Assembly (NCBI GenBank): GCA_905178155.1
Contig: CAJINV010000005.1
Coordinates: forward strand, 2,296,054 to 2,360,053
DNA from: Amoebophrya sp. A120
Taxonomy: Eukaryota; Sar; Dinophyceae; Syndiniales; Amoebophryaceae
Length of the DNA stretch: 64,000 nucleotides
Direction of reading: 5' to 3'
Under the pieces are notes generated by a model. It saw nothing but the letters and a program-made list of their open reading frames with translations, was not told the DNA's origin and made no database searches. Below are positions 25,090 through 35,823 of the stretch, piece by piece. A program made the translations under genes and the position numbers. Position 1 is the stretch's first letter. Every line of letters starts with the position of its first letter.

Positions 25090-27956
25090 ATGCCGGACGC
25101 CCGCGCGGGTAAAGTCGCTGCAGCCGGCGAGTATTTTGTCTCGGCCGGCCCGGAAAACGAGCCTACAGATTATGAAGATGAGAGGATCGAATTGCAAGCG
25201 GTGCAGCGAGTCACAAGTGCAGAAGCGACGAGAACTTCTTCCCGCTACAGAATAAGCGATTCCGTCGACGACCCCAGTTACGAGCTAACAAACGGCGCGA
25301 TCTTGGACTGCGACAAGAAACCGGTCCTGATCAAGGACGTGAAGTTCGGGAAATGCACCACCACCGGCGCGACCATGAATTACATAACCGCCGCGATCGG
25401 CGTGGGAATTTTCTTGCTGCCCACGGTCTTCGCCGATGTGGGCATCATCGCGGGCACGGCGCTGTTGATCGCCGCCTTTTTTTGCTCAATGATCATGTGC
25501 AAATTGGTCGGATCGGAAATGGATTTTGCGCGAAAATTTCGGATCCGCGACGCCGTGCTGAACCACGTGGACACCATGGACGGTGTCGCCGGGTGCGCGC
25601 TGCACGGCTTTCCGCACAAGGGCTACTTCGTGTGGTTCTGCATTTTGGTGGACAACGCAGATCTACTGATGACCTGCGTGCTGTTCCTGTGCGCCAGTTA
25701 CCCAATGCTGCAGAAGCTGCTCTACCAGTGCCAGTTCGGAATCATGCAGGGGGCCTACATGTACTTTTAAGTTGCTTTTCTGAGAAAAGCTATGTTGGAT
25801 TTGTTTCTGTAGCTCGTGCTCGATCTCGAGTAGAGGCGAACACAAAAAGTTTTCTTTGATGCTCTCATGATTTTTACTAAGTATTCGAGGATACCAATCG
25901 GTGTGCACGTACTTCATTTTTTTTTCGTGCAACTACCCTGGTTCGTGAAATAAAAAATTTCAAGTGAAGATGCCTGGAGGTGCTGAATTTAAAAGTGAAA
26001 AACCTTGAGCACATGATTTGAATAAGGAATCAATCCAACACCAACAGGTTGATGTTGCGCAGCATGAAGGACTCCGCCCAGGGTATCAACTTTTCTAACG
26101 AGTCCGACCCGGAGATTTTGCGGCACGGAACCAATGATCCGAGCAACATGTCCTTTTGCACGGACGTGCTGTTCAAGAAAACCGAGGTGAGCGGACTGAA
26201 AAACGAACTAACTTCTTGTTACCTGACGAAGCAAACGGACACCGCAACCGGCGCATTCAAAAAATACGTCGTGAACCTGGAATGGAACGATCCGCTTCTT
26301 CCCCCAGGACAACAAGCCATCCCGACAGGTGTGTCACAAAGGCTCGGCTGGGATTTGGAAACCGAATTTGAAACCGTGATGCGGTGTCAGTGGATAGCGC
26401 TGGGGATTGTCATTCTGTTGTTAATCTCCACGGCTTTCTTCAAGGACATGACGGCTCTCTCCAAACTGTCCGTCGTCGGGGTCGTCGGCTCCGCCGCCGC
26501 GGCCTTTTTCGTCGTGCTCGCCTCCTGCGTGGAAATAGCGTACAACGGGGGGCAGCTGGGCCCGAACATCTACTACGGGTACCCGGAAACGTCGAAACTG
26601 GAGCAAATCGCGACGGGGTTTAGCACCATCTGGTTCTCCTTCGCCGTGCCGGTCATCACGCCGACGGTCAAGTCGGACATGACAAAACAGTACAGGTTCG
26701 CGCGGGCCGCGGAATATTCGCACTATCTGATTTTTGTGATTTACTTGATCGTGGCGTTCTTCGGCTACTTGGCTTTCGGGAATACGAAGTTGGGCGAGGG
26801 GCTGCATCACGTGCTGGTACTACATCCAGTGTTTAGAATGACTTTTCTTTTCCAAACTAGCCCGGACATACCAAAATAATCCAAATATAAAAACATTTGC
26901 GGCCGCACGTGTCCTTTCCGTAAGTATTTTAGTTTTTTTGCGAGATTGATCATTGAAATACACTGCAATCAAGTATGAACAAACATTAAATTATCTCAGG
27001 TGCCCGCCTCTCTGCGTAGCGACCGCACTTTCCCGGGATCTAATTGGTGTTTGCAGACCAAAGCCATCTCCCAGGTGATTGTGGAAATCGGTATTCTTGC
27101 AAACGTGGTGGTCACTTACCCGCTGTTCCTGAACCCAGTCGCGATCACCATCGAGCACGGGATTGCGAAATTGGTACATAAATGTAAGAGCAACAGAAAC
27201 ACCAGCAGCCCGGCCACGCAGCCCCAGCCGACGTCAAACGCAGTGCAGCCTGAGTTTATCGCAGAAGGGGAAAATAAGGATGAGCAGGTTCGGCTCTTGG
27301 CCCCGACAACAACCAGCCCCGACAAAGATGACATCAATGGCGACCCAATAGAGCACGAAGCTTCATACGAATTGACTGGGTGCGCGGAGTTGTCCGTGCG
27401 AATTTTTATCCGCTCACTCTTGATTGGCGTGACCGTGATTCTGGGCGTGGCTTTTGAGTTGTCCACCTTCATGGGCCTAATCGGTGCGGTGACAGCAATG
27501 TACACTTGCGTGTACTTGCCTTTTATCATCCACTGCATCTTCTATGCGAGGTGGTGGACGCGATACCCGCAGAAGGTAAAAGGCTTTTTACAGCAGGCGG
27601 AGAGAATTGAGGAGCTAAGCTCGAGTTTGATGGAACAAAAGAGCAAAAATTCCTCGAGAAATAAAGCAAACGTCGTCGACGGTGAGAAGAGAATAGCGTC
27701 CACAGCAATTATTCATCTTCCGGGCGAAAAAGGTCAGGAAGACGTCGAGATTTTAGGCGAAACTGGGATGTTGGAAGAACTACCAGCAGGCGTAGATGAA
27801 AGAGATGAACTCGACGAGGAGGAAGCTTTCAAATTGGAGATGAAGCGCATTCTGATAAAAAACCAGTACACGTGGTGGCGCTGGGGAATTTACGGCTTCA
27901 CGGTCCTGATGGCCGTCATGTGTAGCGTCTTGACCCTGTACGCAGAGACCCAATAG
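25090..27956 (+). CDS. Amino acid/auxin permease (AAAP) family transporter
   Basis: Exons 25090-25760, 26048-26816 and 27000-27956 join in frame (798 residues) with GT-AG introns. A hydrophilic N-terminus of about 95 residues precedes the first span, GATMNYITAAIGVGIFLLP, which is the family signature (a G-x-G-I-x-x-x-P helix break). Further spans include VGIIAGTALLIAAFFCSMIM, CQWIALGIVILLLISTAFF, LSVVGVVGSAAAAFFVVLASC, YLIFVIYLIVAFFGYLAFGN, IVEIGILANVVVTYPLFLNP and the C-terminal YGFTVLMAVMCSVLTLY. Two long hydrophilic loops (after spans about 4 and 8) are unusual. AAAP carriers move amino acids with protons across plasma or lysosomal membranes; the substrate and location cannot be told. The final exon ends with a normal TAG. 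Confidence 0.85.
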
Positions 27957-28253
27957 ACGTGTTGCTGGCCTCCGACAGACGAGTACTCCAAATGATAAAC
28001 CCGCAACTAGAAAGCACTCACGACCACCCACCCTGAGCCGCCGGTCTAGATTGGTCCAGCTTTTTTTAAGCCCACGACGACGCCGCGCATGTAGCTCTAG
28101 ATAAGATTTTAGCGACATGACTCCCCCTTTTGAGAATATCAACTCCAATTTTGGTTCTTACGCAGCACTTTGTCACGGATGTTGGCACACAAGTGCAAAA
28201 GCGACAATTAATGCAAAATCCTGATTTTTCAGTACTGCTTCTACTCCTGTAGC
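27957..28253. other. Short intergenic stretch before the insertion nest
   Basis: Nothing recognisable; it would include the 3' UTR of the permease gene. Confidence 0.4.
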
Positions 28254-28283
28254 TGTTGATTCACAACTTACACGATGTTCGCG
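28254..28283. repeat. Copy 1 of a recurring target sequence (30 bp)
   Basis: TGTTGATTCACAACTTACAC followed by GATGTTCGCG. The same 30 bases recur perfectly at 32048-32077, and shorter versions recur at 29214-29240, 29868-29883 and 30721-30736. They bracket four inserted blocks. Confidence 0.85.
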
Positions 28284-28383
28284 TTCTCGTTTTTCTTTCT
28301 TTTTCTTCCGGCACCCGTGTTTCTTCTGCTTGGACCTGTTCTCTCTTCTTCCGCGGTTTCGTCAATTCCTGTTGCCAGACGCT

Positions 28384-29213
28384 ATGATGGATGCGAACGA
28401 AATTACGATAAAGCTTCATGCGGTGGCGAAAGACAAGAAGGGCAGGACCACCATGGCGTGGGGGAATGTGCAGCAGCAACAGACGTTTTCCGAGTATTGC
28501 GCCGCGAAGAATGTGGACAAGAGCTCCAAATTAGCAATGGAGGCAGCGGCTGTTGCGTACGAGGGCCCGGACATCTACGCCCACACATTTCAGTGCGAAG
28601 GAATGCGCCACATGGAGTGGTCTACGGGTTACGTGATCAGCGGCCGCCGATACGAAGACCAGCCTAAGGATGGCAAGCAGCGACTGCGGTTGCTCTTCGC
28701 GCGGGTCATTGAGCAGCCACGCGGGTCAGCGAACTCTAGCTGCGAGCGGGTCATCAAGCGTTTAACACTACGGTGCTCCCACAGATGACTACGCACGTCG
28801 AGGCCTTAGGCAAAGGGGCGGCCAGCAAGGGGCGATCGGGCAGCTTCGACCTGTTCCTCCAGCAATCCAGACCGGGGCCATACGCTTCCGGGCCGAATAG
28901 CAGCAAGAGTGTAGACGTGAACAGCAGCAAGAGTGTCGGCGTGACTGGAAGCGGTAGCGAGTCAGTCAATGGCGCCGGCGGCAGTGTATCGTCAACATCG
29001 GGGATGCAGATCGGATGTATTACCTCGCGCACCCATATTGCTGATGCTGCATCTGTTACCCCTGTTGTTGTTCCTGATCTCGCTACAACCGCCACAGCTG
29101 TTGATGTGAAAGTAGTTGCTTCTTCTGGAGATTCGGTCCTCAAGCCAACTCATCTTCTCATCCCACCATCACTACAGAAGCGTCTTTCGTTTTTCGTTTT
29201 TCGTTTTTTTTAG
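28384..29213 (+). CDS. Unrecognised protein encoded within the insertion nest
   Basis: One frame runs 28384-28788 (134 residues, opening MMDANEITIKLHAVAKDKKG) and a second in another frame runs 28785-29213 (opening MTTHVEALGKG, then Ser/Gly repeats with SSKSV twice). The stop of the first and the ATG of the second overlap. The sequence before the second (CTCCCACAG) looks like a splice acceptor, and a GTCATT donor after LLFAR (about 28713) would join the two in frame. I do not recognise either part. The location between copies of the recurring target sequence suggests it was carried in by an insertion. It could be a retroposed gene or non-coding. Confidence 0.3.
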
Positions 29214-29257
29214 TGATTCACAACTTACACGATGTTCGCGTTGATTCACTTTATGTC

Positions 29258-29867
29258 GCCTCTGTCCTGAGACCTTCTCGCCCGCCATCGACCTCGCTTT
29301 CGATCTCGTGTGAGGATCGATTTTCGTTTTCGCAAATTGGCCCTCCGTTGAGGTGTACCTCCGGAATGAGAGTCGCTTTTTTGTTTTAGTGAGGAATTTG
29401 CGTCCACATCAGACGCAATTCCTGCCTTGCTCGTGCGCATACGTACGTAGATCTCTTGACATCCGTCTCGAGGTTTAGGGTCGGAGCGCTCTCAGCACTG
29501 CTGAAGCTTTAGAACCAGATGGGAGTGCACGCCCGGACGGATCAGAGCACAAGGCTTTTTGATAGCGCCTTTTTCCAAATGGCTTCATAATTCGCTTACT
29601 CTGCTGCCCCCCTTTTTTCCTTTCCCCGGGCCCAACTGGCACCAAGCAGTTTTTCTTTTTGCGTGTCCCCATCCGGACACATCGATCTCGGTCGAGGTTT
29701 AGGTTTAGGTATAGATCCATCATATGTCGTCCGCCGCGGCCGCTGTCCCGACCACCCACCGCTCCTGCGACGAGTCATCTTCTTCCCGCCTACCGTCCCG
29801 GAACGCGGCGACGATGGGTTTCAGGGTTTCAGGGATTTAGGGTTCTAGTCAAAAAAAATAAAAAAAT
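29258..29867 (+). mobile_element. A-tailed retroposon-like insertion
   Basis: The block is flanked by a perfect 33-bp direct repeat (29225-29257 and 29868-29900, starting TTACACGATGTTCGCG and ending TTTATGTC). It ends in an A-rich tail (about 29851-29867) directly before the downstream repeat copy. It encodes no recognised protein. The structure suggests reverse-transcribed insertion with a long target duplication. It also holds degenerate TTTAGGG-like motifs. Confidence 0.5.
29470..29846. repeat. Short degenerate telomere-like (TTTAGGG) motifs
   Basis: GAGGTTTAGGG at 29470-29480, GGTTTAGGTTTAGG at about 29698-29710 and GGGTTTCAGGGATTTAGGG near 29824-29842. TTTAGGG is the plant-type telomere unit also known from dinoflagellates. 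The tracts are very short, so chance or an interstitial scar are both possible. Confidence 0.3.
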
Positions 29868-29883
29868 TTACACGATGTTCGCG

Positions 29884-30719
29884 TTGATTCACTTTATGTC
29901 ATCATCTCATGACTTTTTTGGATATAAAGTCTCTCTTGCTCCGCGCCCTGGATCTCTTCGTGTTGTTCTTTGTTATGTGTTGTTCTGTGATATGTTTTTA
30001 CATGCCCCTACTTCGGTTTTCTATTATTGCATGTGCACCTGATATCGCTTTCGTATTCTTCCTCGTTCGGTTTTCACTTCATGAGTCGGTCTTTCTTCTC
30101 CTCCTCTGTCGAGCGATTTATCATGTCTATGTCTTTTTCTGTATGTCGTCATGCTATCCTCGGTTTCATGTCATAAATCGTAATTATTTTTGTTTTTGTA
30201 TTTCTGCTGTAGAATTTCGTATTTTTTGCTCGTTAATGCTCCTCTCGATCTCGTCTGACTCGATCTTTTGCTATCGATTTTTCTCGATCTCGACGTCCTC
30301 GATGCTCTCGATTTGGTGTATGTCGATCATTCTGTATTGCTCGTTCGTATCGTATCGATCTCTGGGCCCCGAGCGATCTTTTTTCCTTCCGATCCCTTCA
30401 TGCTTCTTCATTTCATTTCTTGCTTTCAAGCACGTTGTTATCGTGGTTTTGTGGTCGGTGAACCGGTACCCCTGTCCGCCATAAAAATCGGTGACACGCA
30501 TAACAAGCGAGCACTCCCTTACACTTTCTCTTTCATCTGCTTCACAGGGCAGCGAGTCAGTGTTCGGTGAGACGGCAGGGGCTGTAGTGCTTTCCTCTCC
30601 TCCCTCGGTCCCGAGAGAGTTCGGTGCGTATTTTGTTGTTGCGAGTGAATCCGAGCTGTCCAAATTTCTGCCTCTGTTCTCATGCAAAAAGGTCATTTGC
30701 ATGCTCGACAAAATTCAAA
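29884..30719 (+). mobile_element. Retroposon-like repeat, longer copy (836 bp)
   Basis: It is flanked by 17-bp direct repeats TTTACACGATGTTCGCG (29867-29883 and 30720-30736). Its 3' part (from about 30300) is closely similar to 53473-53856 elsewhere in the window, including the stretch GGTCGGTGAACCGGTACCCC and the end CATTTGCATGCT followed by an A-rich run. The long false frame 29909-30484 here reflects T-rich composition rather than a gene. Shared 3' end with differing 5' extent suggests 5' truncation during target-primed reverse transcription. Confidence 0.6.
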
Positions 30720-30736
30720 TTTACACGATGTTCGCG

Positions 30737-31975
30737 CTCTCGTTTTTCTTCCGGCCGTATTTGCTCTCGCCAGGTGCCCCTCCTCCGTGCAATATTGAAT
30801 GCTGCGAACGTATTAAGGCGCCGAAAAATGAATCTGACTGCCGCGCTCTATCTAGGTTGCCGCCGGCTTTGGCCTTGCGCGGTGCTGCAGATGAAGCGCT
30901 CCTAGAAGGTGTCTCAACAGGTGGTGCGCGAACCTTTTTACCGGCGCAGCTGCTTGGGAGGTTGAGGCGACACACCTCCGCCGAGGCACGCCAACTGTGT
31001 TTCTCAAGGAGCTGGCAGCTGGAGGCGCGCCAACGTTTGCTAACACTCGAAAATCCTCTGCGCAGAGACCGCGCCGCCAAGTCTGCCGCAAAACAACTCC
31101 AGAAAGCACCCGCGCGAAATAGCTTCTTGAGAGTGTCCAGGATCATCTCCGGACGCAATACAGATCGCATCCGCATGTGGGAAGACGCTTATCCTGGACA
31201 GGGGCTCACGCCGATCACGGAGCTTGCGCGACACATTGGAGCCGACATTTCTCGTCTCCTATCCTTCTTCGCCGAATGCCGCTCGATGAGAAGAAACTTC
31301 TGACTTTGGGGATTTTTTTGCCGGATTTTGCCAAAACTTCGCCAAAAACCCGGATTTTGGCGAAGTTTTGGCAAAATCCGGCAAAAAAATCGCCAGAGTG
31401 AGGAGATTCTTCTCATTGAGCGGCATTCGGCGAACGGGGAAGGGAGAGGTGAGACCTCTGCTACATCGTGTCGGGCAAGCTCCAGGATGTCCGAACCCCG
31501 GGCCAGGATTAACCCTTTTCCGCATGTGGATGCACTCTGGCTCGCGTCCGAGAATAGCTCTGGACATTTCCCGGGCGACCCACGGAGCAACTCCGCAAGG
31601 GAGCTCGCTGGAGTTGCTTTGCGGTAGATTGGGCTGGCCGGTCTCTGCGAGAGGGCGCTTCGAACATCAGATCAGGAGGCTGATGCAACTGCAGCGGCCG
31701 TCACGCTTGACTTGCTTGAGAGGCAAAGCTGGCGCGCCACGAGTGGGATGCGTCATCCCAACCGCCCAGCGAGTTGCGTCTTTAAGTTCCCGCATCACAC
31801 GCAGATGCGCGCTGCAGGATCGCGCCAGCTGTGGCACTGCGCAAGGCCTGCGACCACCTCTAGCACGACAGTCAGTCTTGTTTTTGCGCAACCTAACGCG
31901 CGCAACTCGATCCAATATCGCGCGGAGAAGGGGCAGCTGGTGCCGGCAAATGCGCCCGAAAATGAAAAGTTTTTT
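30737..31975. mobile_element. Foldback element: 1.24-kb imperfect inverted repeat
   Basis: Two arms of about 610 bp pair across a centre near 31351. The innermost 30 bp on each side (31314-31343 and 31359-31388, ending ACTTCGCC and beginning GGCGAAGT) are near-perfect around a 15-base loop. Outward, the arms still align with divergence: GCCGAATGCCGCTC near 31271 and its complement GAGCGGCATTCGGC near 31418; CGCAGAGACCG near 31062 and its complement near 31640; GAGCTTGCGCGACAC near 31220 and its complement near 31470. A 35-bp direct repeat (30721-30755 and 32062-32096) flanks the structure. No transposase is seen. Confidence 0.75.
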
Positions 31976-32047
31976 TGCCCAAACAACGAAAAAACTTCTC
32001 TGTTTGGGTTGACCCCTTTTGCATTTTGCACGTTCATATCCTCTGGT

Positions 32048-32096
32048 TGTTGATTCACAACTTACACGATGTTCGCGCTCTCGTTTTTCTTCCGGC
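32048..32096. repeat. Last copy of the recurring target sequence
   Basis: It contains the full 30-bp version matching 28254-28283 and also the 35-bp version (32062-32096) matching 30721-30755. It marks the right edge of the insertion nest. Confidence 0.85.
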
Positions 32097-32263
32097 ATCA
32101 AAGCCCAAACTGTGTCGGTGTAGCAGCAGCCTTTCTGAGAAAGGAACCATCCATGTGCTGCTGCTGGCAGATTCAAATGTAAGGAATGGTCGACCTGAGA
32201 AGTATGTAAAAAGTTGAATAGTGCCCGCCCTGCATAGAAGACGTTCCTAAAGTGGAAGAAAAG

Positions 32264-33616
32264 ATGGTGGCCACGTCGGTAGTTTTGTCTTCGCTTGCCA
32301 GACTTTTCCGTCTGTTTTCGCCCACTCTGATTCTCGTTTCCGCAACCGGCTATTACCCCAATCCGGGGGAAGCATTCTATTGTGGGGAAAATATGGACTG
32401 CTACGCCATCCTCAGCACTACAAAGACTGAAGTCGACGAGTTGGCGTTGCAAGCTGCGACGGAGATTAACAAAGAATCGCATGTGTTGCGGAAGTTTTTG
32501 AGGAGGAAATTCCGGGCCGCGAGTTTGCAAGCGCATCCAGACACTGCGGCTGCTACTAGTAGAGGTGCTTCATCAAACAAGGAGCGAACTAGTACATCAA
32601 GACACGAAACATCAGAACAAGAAGGAACTGGTCAACATGAAGAACAGCACAAAAATTTCCACGTTCTGAAATCCGCGTTTCAGGTCCTCACCACGCCGAA
32701 AGTGCGCATGGCCTACGATTACTTTCAAGCGAACCCGGACGATGAGCAGGTCTTCCTCGAAGCCTACTACGTCGACCGAAGTTTCGCCAGGGAGCACGCG
32801 AGGTTTTACCAGTACAAAACGAGTACTAGCACGGGAGCTGATATTGAAGATGACACAGACGATGCGGAAGGCGACTTCAGTTCAGCATTTTATTCCCACC
32901 CTGACGCGACCTGGGACCAGCGGGTGGCGCTGTGGGTGTTCGCGCACTTGCAGCAGTCATGGCTGGCGAAACTGTCGGAGACACAGTTTGCGTGTCTTGG
33001 CTTCTGTTTACTGCTTGTACTAATCTCTGCCGTGCAGTACATTCACCGTGTCGGAAGATACCAGCGCGCGATACGGCAGGTGGTCGGAAGTCAGGCGTTC
33101 CAGGCCCGGGTGTACAACGAGATGAAAAGGAGCAAGGATTATAATGCTGGATCAAACGCAAATGACCTTGCACTTGCCGGTAGCAGCTCCCTGAACCAGG
33201 AAAGCACAAGGGATCATGGGAGCAGGGAGAATGTAGTTGCACCAGCGGCCGTTGCAAAAAAGCGGAACAACAATAGAAAAGCCGCGAATGATCGGATCAG
33301 AGACAAGGAAGTGAAGCAAAAACGGCTGGAAGACGCTGCGATGGAGGTTTTTACGAATCAGGTCGAAATGGAGGAGGAAATGCCGAACTGCGCGGATCTG
33401 TTTCTCTGCTGGTGTCTAGCATTACCCTGGAAATTTTGTTTGAAAGGGATTCTGCACAAAAAAACCTTTGACAAAGCGATCACTCCTGGCATGTTTGAAG
33501 AAAGCAATCTTTCTGGTGTGACTACATCCGATCTTTATCCCGTCCCTTCCAAAGAGCCAGCTGCCTCGGTCGCTTGTTGGTCTGGGCTCGTCGCGCTTTC
33601 TCCATTAGTAAACTAA
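32264..33616 (+). CDS. DNAJC25-like ER membrane J-domain protein
   Basis: A single exon gives 450 residues. The N-terminus is a likely signal peptide (SLARLFRLFSPTLILVSATG), followed by GENMDCYAIL and a J domain carrying HPD at residues 91-93. The J domain is expanded by a Ser/Thr/Glu-rich insertion between HPD and the last helix (FHVLKSAFQVLTTPKVRMAYDYFQ). A membrane span lies at about 243-262 (FACLGFCLLLVLISAVQYIH), then RYQRAIRQVV, a Lys/Arg-rich stretch and a conserved C-terminal segment (CADLFLCWCLALPWKFCLKG). This order matches DNAJC25-type proteins, which recruit Hsp70 at the ER. The ATG at 32264 is the first methionine that leaves a clean signal peptide. The C-terminus is shorter than in animals. 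Confidence 0.75.
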   Translation: MVATSVVLSSLARLFRLFSPTLILVSATGYYPNPGEAFYCGENMDCYAILSTTKTEVDELALQAATEINKESHVLRKFLRRKFRAASLQAHPDTAAATSRGASSNKERTSTSRHETSEQEGTGQHEEQHKNFHVLKSAFQVLTTPKVRMAYDYFQANPDDEQVFLEAYYVDRSFAREHARFYQYKTSTSTGADIEDDTDDAEGDFSSAFYSHPDATWDQRVALWVFAHLQQSWLAKLSETQFACLGFCLLLVLISAVQYIHRVGRYQRAIRQVVGSQAFQARVYNEMKRSKDYNAGSNANDLALAGSSSLNQESTRDHGSRENVVAPAAVAKKRNNNRKAANDRIRDKEVKQKRLEDAAMEVFTNQVEMEEEMPNCADLFLCWCLALPWKFCLKGILHKKTFDKAITPGMFEESNLSGVTTSDLYPVPSKEPAASVACWSGLVALSPLVN

Positions 33617-34014
33617 AACTCGTTATTTGTTTCGTTCGAATCGCGTCTACTTCTCTCGATCTCGTTTTTCGCTCGAGAAAAAAGTTTCGGTCTCACATAC
33701 ATAGAACGCACAACTGCAGAAGGTGCCGGAGTGAAGAAGCGCATGATTCCGCCTCGATTCCCGGTGTGTGATGAGAAGATCAGTACGGTATTCTCTTGTG
33801 GTGTTTGCTCCGACGCGGACGCACATCGATATACTGTATGCGCATCGGCAAGGAGCGTTGAATTTAGAATTACAATTAGGAAATAAAGTTTTCACCTGCG
33901 TGGAAAGAAGCGAGAGCCCACCAATTGCTTTGAGCGCAGTTCTACCAGGAGGATACTGGAACACAAACAGTTACTGCAGCTCTACAGGCAAGCACCAAGT
34001 AGGACTCTATTAAG
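33617..34014. other. Intergenic, 0.4 kb
   Basis: A pyrimidine-rich CTCTCGATCTCGTTTTTCG stretch (33652-33670) resembles text in the insertion nest. A GTTCGAATC at about 33634 looks like a tRNA B box, but no clover-leaf surrounds it. Confidence 0.4.
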
Positions 34015-35016
34015 ATGACCGCCGCAGTGACAGCGGGCACAATGGCTGCCTCCTCATCCAGCTCGATGCCGGCGGGCCCGGGGTACAAAGACGTGACCTA
34101 CAACATCCAGTACCACCCCATTGACAACCACACCACCGTCTCCCGCTTAAATGTCGACCGCATTGTCGCGAATAAACACCTCCCGCCCGCCGGTGCGCCC
34201 AGTTACCCCGGCGTGTACCCGGACAGGCAAGCGTCGGTCGTGCCGATAGACTACGACCCGAGCTTCAATGCAAGGTACACAAAGAACGACTACAAAGATT
34301 GATTTTTTTTCTGGTGCTGCTGTGTGTCTGGTGTCAGTACTCTACTGTCACGACGACGTCATAATAGTTGCATACACGTCGAGCAGCACAACAAAGAACG
34401 TGCTCAGTTCTAACTGACGACATGAAAAGCGAGTGGTCGCACAATTGTCAACATTCTTCACGACCCAGGTTTCCCCCGACCGGTTGGTCTAGCCACCCTG
34501 AGTGGGCGGGGTCCGTGCCCGATAAGTGGATGGACCGCAACACCGGACGCAACAACAGTCGACACATCGTCCTCACCGCGGCCCGGAACGGGCCCGTGGA
34601 CAGCTTGGCGCGGAATGGGTGGAGCTACTCGTGTCTGCCGTACGTCAACGGGGAAAGCAGGAAAATGATAGGATCCTGGGTGCCCGACGGGGTGGAGGGC
34701 GAGTGGAAACGGTGTCGGAAGACGGTATTTGTTAGCATCGTGCTGATTCTGTTCCTGTGACTTGTCGTGAGTTGAGTCTGCAGGCCGATTGAATACTAAG
34801 TTGATCTTGATTCATTTCATCGCACACTTGGATTGATTACATCCTCTAACGCGTACGCCGCGCATCCATGATCAAACATTTTATCAGGTAAAACCTCCGC
34901 ACATAATAAAGAAGGAGCTTCTAGAAGGCGTGAAATGGACAAAAAAACCGGGTTTCGTCGGGCCGACCGGATACGGGCCAGACCGGAAACTCGTGAAAAT
35001 GGCGCGGACACAGTAA
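34015..35016 (+). CDS. Unrecognised 214-residue protein, three exons
   Basis: Exons 34015-34274, 34469-34724 and 34888-35016 join in frame through GT-AG introns (GTACAC, GTATTT donors). The protein is soluble, rich in Pro, Tyr, Trp and Asn, with YNIQYHPIDNHTTVSRLNVD, FPPTGWSSHPEWAGSVP, KWMDRNTGRNN, NGWSYSCLPYVNGESRK and a basic C-terminus (KKPGFVGPTGYGPDRKLVK). It has no signal peptide or membrane span. Composition and short aromatic repeats are reminiscent of axonemal or microtubule-associated proteins, but that is only an impression. The third exon is supported by frame and by the GlyPro-rich ending. Confidence 0.6.
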
Positions 35017-35823
35017 AACGATTTTTACAGGCATTGTTTATGTGTGCGATTTGGATTACACCCTGATCCTGATGAAATTGATTGTCATATGAATTTGGCA
35101 TGCATGGTCAAAGAAAATGAATATGAAATTGTCAGGTCCGAAACGGTTCTTCCGCTGAGTGAGCGGACGATGCCGGGTGACAGGTGGAGCAAAACACTGG
35201 TGCGAGATTTGGAAAATTGGGAAACGCAAAAACTCGGCTCTGCACATCCGCATCGGGGATAAGAAAGAGGGCTACAATTCAAAATGCACACGACAGTTAA
35301 ATAGCTGTCTTGACTATTCTTCATCTACTTCGAACACAAATGCACCTAAGGGTGAAGTTCACTTGTTCAGTAGCTTCACAACCTTCTCTTGACTTTTTAC
35401 TTTATCATCAAATGCAAGATAAGAAAGTTGTCCTCACTTGGAGCAAGCGCACGCCCGGTAGCACGCAATGCAAGACGACACTTGTTTCATTTTTCACGAC
35501 TTGGCGTCACAAGTGGAGGGGGGTACTTAATTGTTGTATCTTGATCGGAGATGGCTGTATGATACTGATTGTCAGATGAGCATGAGCGCTCGAGTATTCA
35601 TTGCAAATAAACCCTCGCGCTGTACTGCGCAGCTGGTGGACTAGCTTGTTGAATGGTGGAAGGATAATCGGACGAGCCGTTGTTTGTTCTGCTCCGCTGA
35701 TTTTTTTCCTTTTTTTGAAGCGCCGCTCGACGCAACGTTTGGGGAAGCGGCTGTATTGTCACACACAAACACAAAATCACATGACATAGGACAAACCTAC
35801 CCATTCGCAAAAACATAGGAAAG
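35017..35823. other. Intergenic, 0.8 kb
   Basis: No gene recognised. Only short frames on both strands; a T run at 35699-35715 precedes the next start. Confidence 0.45.

Noticed and set aside
29909-30484. 191-codon hydrophobic frame that looks like a membrane protein
   Set aside because: T-rich repeat DNA gives Phe, Leu, Ile and Cys by composition; the second repeat copy does not conserve the frame upstream of its last residues.
33630-33645. GTTCGAATC resembling a tRNA B box
   Set aside because: No A box, acceptor stem or clover-leaf can be built around it.
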